The notes below the pieces were generated by a model. It was not told the DNA's origin. It made no database searches and saw only the letters and a program-made list of their open reading frames with translations. Position numbers and translations under genes: made by a program. From Ignavibacteria bacterium (GTDB lineage: Bacteria > Bacteroidota > Ignavibacteria > Tepidaquicellales > Tepidaquicellaceae), in the NCBI GenBank assembly GCA_016716125.1, contig JADJWZ010000016.1, forward strand, positions 1 through 64,000: 64,000 bases of DNA. The letters run 5' to 3'. Shown one piece after another: positions 46,993 to 54,794 of the stretch. Positions within the stretch are counted from its first letter, which is position 1; the number at the start of each line of letters is the position of its first letter.

Positions 46993-48390
46993 ATGTTTAA
47001 TAAAGTTGATGCTGAGGTAATTGAATCTCTGAAAAATATCTCAGGAAGTGATAATGTATTTTGCGATAATGAAAATCTTGATCTGTATTCAAGGGATTAC
47101 ACAGAAAACCTTTCATATTATCCTGAAGTTATCGTAAAGCCCGCTAATGCTCAGGAGGTTTCGGAAATACTTATTCTTGCAAATAAAAAATCGATCCCGG
47201 TAGTGCCGAGAGGCGGCGGTACGGGACTTTCCGGCGGAGCATTGCCTCTATACGGCGGGATTTGTCTTTCCATGGAAAGATTCCGGAAAATAATTGAAAT
47301 AGACGCTGAGAACTGTCAGGCGACTGCAGAGCCCGGAGTGATCACTCAGGTGTTTCAGGAAAAATGCGAAGAGTATGGTTTGTATTATCCGCCGGATCCG
47401 TCTTCAAAAGGAAGTTCTTTCCTAGGAGGAAATCTCGCTGAATGCGCAGGCGGTCCAAGAGCGGTTAAATACGGAGTTACCAAAGACTATGTACTCGGAC
47501 TTGAAGCTGTATTGCCGACCGGTGAAATAATAAATACCGGCGCGAAAGTACTGAAGAATGTTTCGGGTTATAACCTGACACAGTTATTGATCGGCAGCGA
47601 AGGTACGCTCGGAATAATTACTAAAATTTATTTCAAACTTATCTCCCTTCCGAAATTCAGAAAAGTCATACTTGTTGCATTTAACAGCATAGAGGATTCC
47701 GCTAAGACTGTTTCAAAAATCTTTCATTCGGGAATAACGCCTTCAGCGCTTGAGCTCATGGAAAAGTCAGCGATCAAAGCTGCGGAAAATCAACTTGGCA
47801 AAAAATTTCCTAACTCCGACGCAGAAGCTCAGCTTCTTATAGAGGTGGATGGAAATTATGAAGATACTCTTGACAGGGATATTGAAAGAATTGCAGAAAC
47901 GGTAACTGAGTGCGGAGCTTATGATATTATTTTTGCAGAAGATAATCAGAAGATGAATGAAATCTGGGCGCTCAGAAGATGTATCGGCGAAGCTGTGAAA
48001 TCCATTTCAGAATATAAAGAAGAAGATACTGTCGTACCGAGAGCAAAAATTCCTGAACTGATAAACGGCGTTAAAAGAATTTCCGGTAAATACGGGATCA
48101 CTACCATTTGCTATGGTCATGCCGGAGACGGAAATGTGCATGTGAATATTCTTAAGGATAAAATGGACGGGAAAGAATGGGAGGAAAATCTTGATACCGC
48201 TATCAGGGAAATATTTAAACTTACCGTTTCGCTTGGCGGAACAATTTCCGGCGAGCACGGAATTGGTTATTCACAAAAAACATATCTTCCAATTGCGATT
48301 GGCGAGACCGAGCTTACTCTTATGAAGAATATAAAAAAAACAATGGATCCGAATAATATTATGAACCCGGGAAAAATTTTTGCCGATTAA
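46993..48390 (+). CDS. FAD-linked 2-hydroxyacid dehydrogenase (GlcD-like)
   Basis: A 465-residue flavoprotein of the glycolate oxidase GlcD/D-lactate dehydrogenase family. The N-terminal FAD-binding PCMH domain has VIVKPANAQEVSEILILANK, VPRGGGTGLSGGALPLYGG and NLAECAGGPRAVKYGVTKDYVLG. The C-terminal domain has CYGHAGDGNVHVNI and SGEHGIGYSQK, which carry metal and substrate ligands. It oxidises D-lactate, glycolate or a similar acid and passes electrons to an iron-sulfur partner not seen here. The ATG at 46993 is chosen over an in-frame TTG just upstream. A thioesterase gene starts 12 bp after its stop. Confidence 0.9.
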   Translation: MFNKVDAEVIESLKNISGSDNVFCDNENLDLYSRDYTENLSYYPEVIVKPANAQEVSEILILANKKSIPVVPRGGGTGLSGGALPLYGGICLSMERFRKIIEIDAENCQATAEPGVITQVFQEKCEEYGLYYPPDPSSKGSSFLGGNLAECAGGPRAVKYGVTKDYVLGLEAVLPTGEIINTGAKVLKNVSGYNLTQLLIGSEGTLGIITKIYFKLISLPKFRKVILVAFNSIEDSAKTVSKIFHSGITPSALELMEKSAIKAAENQLGKKFPNSDAEAQLLIEVDGNYEDTLDRDIERIAETVTECGAYDIIFAEDNQKMNEIWALRRCIGEAVKSISEYKEEDTVVPRAKIPELINGVKRISGKYGITTICYGHAGDGNVHVNILKDKMDGKEWEENLDTAIREIFKLTVSLGGTISGEHGIGYSQKTYLPIAIGETELTLMKNIKKTMDPNNIMNPGKIFAD

Positions 48391-48402
48391 TATAATCTGA
48401 TC

Positions 48403-48804
48403 ATGATTAAGAGTGTTACTGAATACCGTGTACTGTATGCTCATACTGATAAAATGGGAGTTGTAAACAATGTAAGATATCTGGAATACTTTGAAGCCGG
48501 CAGAAATGACTTTCTCAGAAAACTTGGATTCCCTTACACGGAACTTGAAAAAATTAATACCGGGCTTCCTGTTATTGAGGCACATTTGGATTTTATTTCT
48601 TCTGCAAAATATGATGACGTGATCAGTATAAATACTTTCCTGAATAAATTACCAACAGTAAGATTCACGATAGATTATAAAATTTACTGCGGTGAGATGC
48701 TGATCGTTTCAGGATATACTGTTCATGCATTTGTTAATCTCGAAAAAATGAAACCGGTAAGACCGCCGGAAATTTTTATAGAAATATTAAAAAGAAGTTT
48801 TTAA
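48403..48804 (+). CDS. Acyl-CoA thioesterase, YbgC/FadM-like hotdog
   Basis: A 133-residue hotdog-fold thioesterase. The N-terminal YRVLYAHTDKMGVVNNVRYLEYFEAGRNDFL segment contains the active-site Asp of the 4-hydroxybenzoyl-CoA thioesterase family (HTDxxGxVxNxxYLxYFE). Such enzymes hydrolyse acyl-CoAs or acyl-ACPs, often with a link to the Tol-Pal envelope system or lipid salvage. It lies between glcD-like and nadC genes with short gaps and is probably co-transcribed with them. Confidence 0.9.
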   Translation: MIKSVTEYRVLYAHTDKMGVVNNVRYLEYFEAGRNDFLRKLGFPYTELEKINTGLPVIEAHLDFISSAKYDDVISINTFLNKLPTVRFTIDYKIYCGEMLIVSGYTVHAFVNLEKMKPVRPPEIFIEILKRSF

Positions 48805-48815
48805 TAATAAAGCGA

Positions 48816-49693
48816 ATGAATAATAAACCCGGATTTTACAGAAATTTCAATTTAAAAAAAGCAGTAAAGCTGATAGAACTTTCACTGAAAGAAGATATCG
48901 GAAAAGGGGATGCTACATCTGAGCTTTTGATCAGTAAGGATTCCGTTTCATCTGCGGAGATACTTGTAAAGGAAAACGGAATAGCAGCCGGACTGAATAT
49001 ATTTTGCATGGTATTTTATCTGATTGATAAAAATGTTAAAGCCGGATTCACTTTAAAGGAAGGCGAAAAGTTCAAAAAAAATTCAGTCATAGGATTTGTA
49101 AAAGGGAAAACAACTTCACTATTAAAATGTGAAAGAGTTGCGCTGAATATACTTCAGCGGATGTGCGGCATTGCAACAAACGCGGACAGGATGGTGAGAC
49201 TTCTGGACAATGAAAAAATAAAGATAATTGATACAAGAAAAACCACGCCAAATTTCAGACTGTTTGAAAAACTCGCAGTCAGAATCGGAGGAGCTGAAAA
49301 TCACAGGTCAGGGCTTTATGACATGATACTGATTAAAGATAATCATATTGAAGCCTGCGGCGGAATAGAAAAACGATTATGAAGATTGAAAAGTCAGATA
49401 AATTTAAAGATCTTAAAAAAGAAATTGAAGTAAAGGATCTGAAGGAATTAGAGATAGTGCTTAAGTCAGATACAAAAAAGATTAACAGGATCATGCTGGA
49501 TAATTTTAGTTTAAAGGATGTAGCGGCTGCCGTTAAAATGAATGGCGGAAGATATGAGATTGAAGTATCAGGCGGAATAAATGAAAGTAACATCAGAGAT
49601 TACAGAAAACTTACGGGAATAAATTATATCTCAATGGGTTCGCTGACTCATTCTTCAAAATCTCTGGATATCTCGTTTAATTTTATTACTTGA
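48816..49693 (+). pseudogene. nadC: Nicotinate-nucleotide pyrophosphorylase, split by a frameshift
   Basis: NadC converts quinolinate and PRPP to nicotinate mononucleotide in de novo NAD synthesis. The first reading frame (48816-49382, 188 residues) has ERVALNILQRMCGIAT, IIDTRKTTPNFRLFEKLAVRIGG and the MILIKDNHIEACGGI motif. The second (49379-49693) has IMLDNFSLKDVAAAV and YEIEVSGGINESNI. Together they make a normal ~290-residue enzyme. The switch is near 49370-49380: the first part ends TTATGA, and its TGA overlaps the ATG of the second part (ATGA). One missing base would rejoin them. A true two-chain enzyme linked by stop-start coupling is possible but would be unusual for this family. Confidence 0.88.
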
Positions 49694-49749
49694 AAATCTA
49701 CATTGATAATCATAAATTTGGAAAATTTTTTTAACTAAACCAAACTACT

Positions 49750-50250
49750 ATGTCTAATCTTACCAACCGGTTCGGATTTATATTTGCTCTTTTAGTTTCT
49801 GCGGTTATATTGTTTGCATGCGGAGATAAAAAAGAGTCTGAAGTTACAAAGGAAAGTACGAAAGAAGAAACCAGTTCGAAAAATACTAAAGAGGAAACCA
49901 AGTCATCATCCGGCGCTAACCAGCTTTATTTTGTAGAGGAATATTCTAAAGAAGGTCAGGAAATCGGTAAAAGCGAGAAATTTTTTATCGGAAACAAAGG
50001 CGGTTACATAACTGCAATGCTTAAAACTTCATCTCCGATCGGAGTAGGAAGCGTTGATGTCCGACTTGAAAGAGAATCTCTTGACGGAACAGAGATAATT
50101 GACACAAAGCCATATGATGTTTTTCCGGATAAAAGTTATTTCTTTTTTGACAAAATTACTTTTTACAAGCCGGGAGATTATACTGTAACAGTGTTCAAAA
50201 AAGACGGTTCTCCGATCGCTACAGGTAAAGTTAGAATCGATTTAAAATAA
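49750..50250 (+). CDS. Secreted lipoprotein, first of three tandem paralogs
   Basis: A 166-residue lipoprotein: hydrophobic signal with lipobox ILFAC (Cys at residue 24), a Glu/Lys/Ser/Thr-rich linker (ESTKEETSSKNTKEETKSSS), then a beta-rich domain of about 110 residues (LYFVEEYSKEGQEIGKSEKFF, GGYITAMLKTSSPIGVGSVDV, PDKSYFFFDKITFYKPGDYTVTVFKKDGSPIA). The domain recurs in the two following genes (LYF(C)E...G...). I do not recognise the family. Its lipid anchor would place this copy on a membrane. The family may be outer-membrane or periplasmic. The spacing of the three genes (27 and 17 bp) indicates an operon. Confidence 0.8.
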   Translation: MSNLTNRFGFIFALLVSAVILFACGDKKESEVTKESTKEETSSKNTKEETKSSSGANQLYFVEEYSKEGQEIGKSEKFFIGNKGGYITAMLKTSSPIGVGSVDVRLERESLDGTEIIDTKPYDVFPDKSYFFFDKITFYKPGDYTVTVFKKDGSPIATGKVRIDLK

Positions 50251-50277
50251 TTATTCATTAAATTAAAAAATTAAAAA

Positions 50278-50703
50278 ATGAAACTTTTAAAACCCTTGTT
50301 TTTTATTTTTGCTCTGACAGTTTTACTTTCCGTGAAATCAGAAGTGTTCGCACAGCAATATCCCGTGTTGTATTTCTGTGAATCTTACGGTGATAACGGA
50401 GAAATAGGAGTCAGTGACAGGTTTACAACTGGTTATCTTACTGTTATGGTTAAAGCTGACGGTCCTCTCGGCTTGAGAGATTGTTCGATTCAGTTGGATA
50501 AATACGACAGGACCACGGGTACATTCAGCTATTATAAGAAATTTCCTTATGTCGTAACTCCTGATATGAAATATGTTTATTTTGCAAAAAATGATGAGAG
50601 TGATATGAGCTTCGAAGATCCGGGTATTTACCGGGTTTTTCTGTTAGACCATAACGGAAGAACAGTAGCAAGCAGCCTTGTAGAAATTATTTCTAAATAT
50701 TAA
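50278..50703 (+). CDS. Secreted protein, second of three tandem paralogs
   Basis: A 141-residue protein with a signal peptide (MKLLKPLFFIFALTVLLSVKSEVFAQ) and no lipobox. The mature part (LYFCESYGDNGEIGVSDRFTTG, LTVMVKADGPLGLRDCSIQLD, PGIYRVFLLDHNGRTVASSLVEI) follows the same beta-rich plan as its neighbours. Two cysteines may pair. No T9SS tail, so probably periplasmic. Function unknown. Confidence 0.8.
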   Translation: MKLLKPLFFIFALTVLLSVKSEVFAQQYPVLYFCESYGDNGEIGVSDRFTTGYLTVMVKADGPLGLRDCSIQLDKYDRTTGTFSYYKKFPYVVTPDMKYVYFAKNDESDMSFEDPGIYRVFLLDHNGRTVASSLVEIISKY

Positions 50704-50720
50704 TTAAAGCAGATAAAATT

Positions 50721-51131
50721 ATGCTAAAAAGAATTTTTTTTATAGCTGCTTTTCTGATTATATCTGCAGTTTCCGGAAGTTATAATTCAGCAAGTTCACA
50801 GACTCTGTATTTTTGTGAAGATGTTGACAGTGAAGGATATGCAATATCCGAAAGCTCGGTCTTTAACATTAGTTCAAAGGGAGGTTTCTTAAAATTCCTT
50901 ACGAGACTTCCTTATAGTATCGGAACTACTTCAGTCAGTTATGAAATTTTCCTTGTAGATACCGAAGGAAATGAAAAATATGAATCCACTATTTATCAGG
51001 ATGTGGAAAAAAGCTGGACATGGTTTTGGAAGGAAGTAACTTTCTATAATGCCGGAAGATATAATATTTATGTTTATGACGGAGACAAGAATTTCTTAAC
51101 GTCTTCTCAGATAAGAATTCAATATTATTGA
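50721..51131 (+). CDS. Secreted protein, third of three tandem paralogs
   Basis: A 136-residue protein with signal peptide (MLKRIFFIAAFLIISAVSG). The mature part repeats the family pattern (LYFCEDVDSEGYAISESSVF, KGGFLKFLTRLPYSIGTTSV, KSWTWFWKEVTFYNAGRYNIYVYDGDKNFLTSSQIRI). It is closer to the first paralog in the second half (the KEVTFYNAGxYxxxVYxxD pattern). A strong terminator follows at 51155. The family is uncharacterised as far as I can tell. Confidence 0.8.
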   Translation: MLKRIFFIAAFLIISAVSGSYNSASSQTLYFCEDVDSEGYAISESSVFNISSKGGFLKFLTRLPYSIGTTSVSYEIFLVDTEGNEKYESTIYQDVEKSWTWFWKEVTFYNAGRYNIYVYDGDKNFLTSSQIRIQYY

Positions 51132-51154
51132 TTTAAATAAATAATTCTTTAATT

Positions 51155-51188
51155 AAGGTTATTCCGTTGCGCGGAATAACCTTTCTTA
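51155..51188 (+). terminator. Intrinsic terminator after the three paralogs
   Basis: AAGGTTATTCCG pairs exactly with CGGAATAACCTT around a five-base loop and is followed by a T-rich stretch. Confidence 0.9.
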
Positions 51189-51204
51189 TTTTTAAAGCCG
51201 TTAT

Positions 51205-52641
51205 ATGATAGAAAAAATTAAGAGTCTTTCAAAGGATACGCTGATATACGGCGCTAATACTATTGTCGGAAGATTTCTTGGTTTTTTTCTCGTTCCTTTT
51301 TACACAAACAAATTCCTCCCTGAAGAATATGGTATAATTACTATTATCTATTCTTACATTGCCATCCTAAATGTTTTTTTTTCTATCGGACTTGAATCCG
51401 GTTATATGAAATTTTACTCAACGCTTGAGGTCGGGTCAAAGAAAGAAAACTTTTCAAATCCTTATTTTATTGTAATAGCAAATTCATTTTTCCTTTCGCT
51501 GCTGATCTATATTTTCGCTTACGAACTTACAGGCGTTTTTCAGGTGAACAGTGAATACGCTTACCTGATAAGATATTCCGCACTGATATTATTCTTTGAC
51601 ACAATAGTCCTGATTCCTTTCGCATATCTGAGACTGAAAAACAGAGCTAAATCCTTTGCGGGAATTAAAATTATAAACATTACTCTGAACGTTGTTTTAA
51701 ATGTTGTCCTTATTCTGTATTACAATTTTGGAATAGAAGCTGTTTTTATCAGTAATCTTATTTCATCCGCTGTTACTTTCTTAATGCTCTTACCTGTTTT
51801 AAAAAGCAATATTACATTTAAATTTAATAAAGACCTGATAAATGAACTCTTCAGGTTTTCAATACCTTATATACCGGCAGGCATAGCGGCAAATTTAGTT
51901 CAGATCATTGACAGGCCAATTTTGAAATATCTTACGAATGACGAGACGGTCGGTATTTACACGGCAAATTACAAACTCGGGATTTTTATGATGCTCATAG
52001 TATCAATGTTTGAATTCGCCTGGAGACCGTTCTTTCTTAATAATGCAAAAGAACCGGATGCAAAAAGAATTTTCTCAAAAGTGCTTACAATGTTTGCAGC
52101 ATTTTCATCGATAGTATTTTTAATTTTAACGGTGTTCATTGAAAACATTGTAAAGATGGAACTGCCGTTCGGATCATACTTAATAGGAAAGGCGTACTGG
52201 TCAGGTCTTGAGATAGTGCCTGTAATACTTTTCGGATATCTTCTTTACGGAATGTATATAAACTTCATGGCTGGAATTTATATAGAAAAAAAGACAAAGT
52301 ATCTCCCGCTGATCACGGGACTCGGAGCAGCTGTAAATGTAATTTCAAATTTCATACTTATACCTGAATATTCATATATGGGCGCGGCAATATCCACATT
52401 GATAAGTTATTTAGTAATGACAGCGGGTATCTATATCGTGTCACAGAAATATTACAGGATAAATTATGAATATAAAAAACTATTGACCATTTTTCTTATC
52501 TTACTTCCTCTGACAGGATTATATTTTTATGTAAGCGGTCAGTATAATCTCAGCTGGTATATTAAATTATTATTCCCCTTAGCGTTTATTGTCATGATTT
52601 ACTTTTCAGGGATTCTGAATTTAAAATCATTAAAAGAATAG
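51205..52641 (+). CDS. Polysaccharide flippase (Wzx/MATE-like)
   Basis: A 478-residue polytopic membrane protein with about twelve to fourteen hydrophobic segments. The start (KDTLIYGANTIVGRFLGFFLVPFYTNKFLPEEYG) and the FSIPYIPAGIAANLVQIIDRPIL segment are typical of the oligosaccharide flippase/polysaccharide biosynthesis family (PF01943/PF13440). Such proteins flip undecaprenyl-linked glycan units across the inner membrane. It is not in the polysaccharide operon at 12.6-18.1 kb but may serve the same or another surface glycan. The next gene is lexA, 158 bp away. Confidence 0.9.
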   Translation: MIEKIKSLSKDTLIYGANTIVGRFLGFFLVPFYTNKFLPEEYGIITIIYSYIAILNVFFSIGLESGYMKFYSTLEVGSKKENFSNPYFIVIANSFFLSLLIYIFAYELTGVFQVNSEYAYLIRYSALILFFDTIVLIPFAYLRLKNRAKSFAGIKIINITLNVVLNVVLILYYNFGIEAVFISNLISSAVTFLMLLPVLKSNITFKFNKDLINELFRFSIPYIPAGIAANLVQIIDRPILKYLTNDETVGIYTANYKLGIFMMLIVSMFEFAWRPFFLNNAKEPDAKRIFSKVLTMFAAFSSIVFLILTVFIENIVKMELPFGSYLIGKAYWSGLEIVPVILFGYLLYGMYINFMAGIYIEKKTKYLPLITGLGAAVNVISNFILIPEYSYMGAAISTLISYLVMTAGIYIVSQKYYRINYEYKKLLTIFLILLPLTGLYFYVSGQYNLSWYIKLLFPLAFIVMIYFSGILNLKSLKE

Positions 52642-52765
52642 AACGGGATAATTTTATGCTGAATAAAATCTGAGTTACTGTCTCAGACGAATATATTTAT
52701 TAATCTAATTTCAGATATTTATACCCTATCTTGAATACCACCTTCAGCTATACCTGAAAATTATA

Positions 52766-52794
52766 TTGACACTATTAATTATTTATGCCATATT
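52766..52794 (+). promoter_or_regulatory. Candidate lexA promoter
   Basis: TTGACA (52766-52771) is followed after a 17-base spacer by CATATT (52789-52794), a good -35 and a fair -10. The implied start lies at or next to the lexA ATG at 52800, which would make the transcript leaderless. No clear LexA operator palindrome is seen. Weak evidence. Confidence 0.3.
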
Positions 52795-52799
52795 AATCT

Positions 52800-53426
52800 A
52801 TGCATAAATTAACTACAAAACAGAAAAAGATCCTTGAGTTCATAGAGAAACATGGTGATGAATTTTCATACCCTCCTACATTAAAAGAGATAGGGGAGAA
52901 GTTTAACGTCACAATCGGCACAATACAGGATCACATCAAAGCTCTTCAGAGCAAGGACTACCTTGAAAGAAGAAAGGACATAGCCCGCGGATTTAAATTA
53001 ATTAAATCAGAAGAAGAGAATAATATCGACAGACTGAGATCCGGGTTAAATATTATTCCTTTATATGGTAACGTCGCTGCAGGTGAGCCGATATTTGCAG
53101 ATGATAATGTACAGGGTTATGTAACTATGGAAAAAAACGGCAAAGGGCATAAAATACATTTTGCTCTGAAGGTAAAAGGTGACAGTATGATAGATTCCGG
53201 AATTTATGACGGGGATATTGTGATCGTGAGAAAACAGGACAGCGCAGAGGACGGTGATATAGTGATCGCGCTGCTTGAGGACGAAGCAACCGTAAAGACT
53301 TTGCGAAACAGAAGGATCAAAGCTTATCTTGAAGCTTCTAATTCAAGATATAAATCCATTATAAATAAACCTTTTAAAATAATCGGTAAAGTGATTGAGT
53401 TAAGAAGAGAATACAGTGTGATTTAA
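52800..53426 (+). CDS. lexA: LexA SOS repressor
   Basis: A 208-residue repressor of the DNA-damage response. The N-terminal winged helix (LTTKQKKILEFIEKHGDEFSYPPTLKEIGEKFNVTIGTIQDHIKALQ) is followed by the S24 self-cleaving domain. The Ala94-Gly95 cleavage site is in NVAAGEP, the catalytic Ser129 is in VKGDSMID and Lys166 is in DEATVKTL. RecA filaments trigger self-cleavage. Its start is fixed by the winged-helix start and the possible leaderless promoter. Its stop lies three bases from the convergent purB stop. Confidence 0.96.
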   Translation: MHKLTTKQKKILEFIEKHGDEFSYPPTLKEIGEKFNVTIGTIQDHIKALQSKDYLERRKDIARGFKLIKSEEENNIDRLRSGLNIIPLYGNVAAGEPIFADDNVQGYVTMEKNGKGHKIHFALKVKGDSMIDSGIYDGDIVIVRKQDSAEDGDIVIALLEDEATVKTLRNRRIKAYLEASNSRYKSIINKPFKIIGKVIELRREYSVI

Positions 53427-53429
53427 GTT

Positions 53430-54722
53430 CTATAATCCGGTTCTTTTAAAAATATAATCAATGCTTTTGTGAGATTTACTGTAATCAAATAATTCTTCAA
53501 GCTCTTTTGTGTTCAGATATTTTGTTACTTCCTTATCTTCTTTAAGTAAATTCAAAAAATTCTTTTTCTCTTTCCAGCATTTCATCGCTGCGGTCTGAAC
53601 TATTTTATAAGCCTGCTCGCGTTTCATTTTTTTATCAATCAGTCTGAGTAAAACAGTCTGAGAGAAAACCAGTCCGTTCGTCAGTTCGAGATTCCTGTTT
53701 ATATTTTCTTTATTTATTACCAGTGTTTCAATTATTTTTTTAAACTGATGCAGCATGTAATCCATTAAAATCGTCGAGTCAGGTATAATAACTCTCTCTA
53801 CCGATGAGTGACTGATATCGCGTTCATGCCATAAAGGAATATTTTCAAAAGCAGCGACTGCATTACCGCGGAAAATCCTTGCCATTCCGGATAAGCGTTC
53901 GCAGGTAATCGGATTTTTCTTATGCGGCATTGCAGAAGAGCCTTTTTGACCTGAAGAAAAATACTCCTCCAGTTCGAGAGTCTCTGTCTTTTGCAAATGT
54001 CTTATCTCGGTTGTGAATTTTTCAATTGATGATGCGATAATGGCAAGAGTTGACATATATTCGGCATGCCTGTCTCTCTGAAGTATCTGTGTTGAAATTT
54101 TAGTTGTTTTCAATCCGAGTTTTTTACAGACAAACTGCTCAACCTTCGGAGAAATATGCTCATAAGTTCCTACTGCACCGGATATCTGACCTACCGAAAT
54201 TACTTCAACAGCTCTTTTCCATCTCTCAATGTTCCTGTTCATTTCATCATACCAAAGCGCAAACTTAAGTCCGAGAGTAATCGGCTCAGCATGAACACCG
54301 TGCGTTCTCCCTATCATCGTCAGATACTTATATTTTTTTGCAATTGATGAAAGCGATTTGTTTACTGAAATTAATCCGCTTAGAATCATTTCACCAGCCT
54401 GTTTCATTTGAACTGATAAAGCGGTATCAATAACATCAGAGCTTGTCATACCCATATGAATAAATCTCGAATCCAGTCCCGTGTATTCTGCAACGTTTGT
54501 CAGGAAAGCAATCACGTCATGCTTTACTTTCTCTTCTATTTTGAGAATTTTTGTAGTGTTAAATTTTGCATGCTTCTTAATATGCTTCAGAGATTTTACC
54601 GGAACTTTCCCCAGCATAGACTGCGCTTCAGTTGCAAGTATTTCGATCTCAAGCCATATCCTGAACTTGTTTTCATCAGACCAGATATCAGCCATTTCTT
54701 TTCTGGAATATCTTTGAATCAT
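53430..54722 (-). CDS. purB: Adenylosuccinate lyase
   Basis: Splits SAICAR and adenylosuccinate, releasing fumarate, in purine synthesis. The 430-residue product shows the fumarase/aspartase superfamily motifs: MGMTSSDVIDTALSVQ (conserved region 1), TMIGRTHGVHAEPITLGLKFALW (region 2, catalytic His) and GSSAMPHKKNPITCERLSGMAR (region 3 signature). Length and order are normal. It converges with lexA with no terminator between. Confidence 0.96.
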   Translation of the reverse strand: MIQRYSRKEMADIWSDENKFRIWLEIEILATEAQSMLGKVPVKSLKHIKKHAKFNTTKILKIEEKVKHDVIAFLTNVAEYTGLDSRFIHMGMTSSDVIDTALSVQMKQAGEMILSGLISVNKSLSSIAKKYKYLTMIGRTHGVHAEPITLGLKFALWYDEMNRNIERWKRAVEVISVGQISGAVGTYEHISPKVEQFVCKKLGLKTTKISTQILQRDRHAEYMSTLAIIASSIEKFTTEIRHLQKTETLELEEYFSSGQKGSSAMPHKKNPITCERLSGMARIFRGNAVAAFENIPLWHERDISHSSVERVIIPDSTILMDYMLHQFKKIIETLVINKENINRNLELTNGLVFSQTVLLRLIDKKMKREQAYKIVQTAAMKCWKEKKNFLNLLKEDKEVTKYLNTKELEELFDYSKSHKSIDYIFKRTGL

Positions 54723-54794
54723 TATTAAAAATTATTTTGAAATTAAATTGATATAGGAGAAATATTTTACCGTAAACATTTGCAGTATAGAAAA

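Noticed and set aside
49379..49693. Independent small gene after nadC
   Set aside because: Its sequence is clearly the C-terminal third of NadC (IMLDNFSLKDVAAAV, SGGINESNI).
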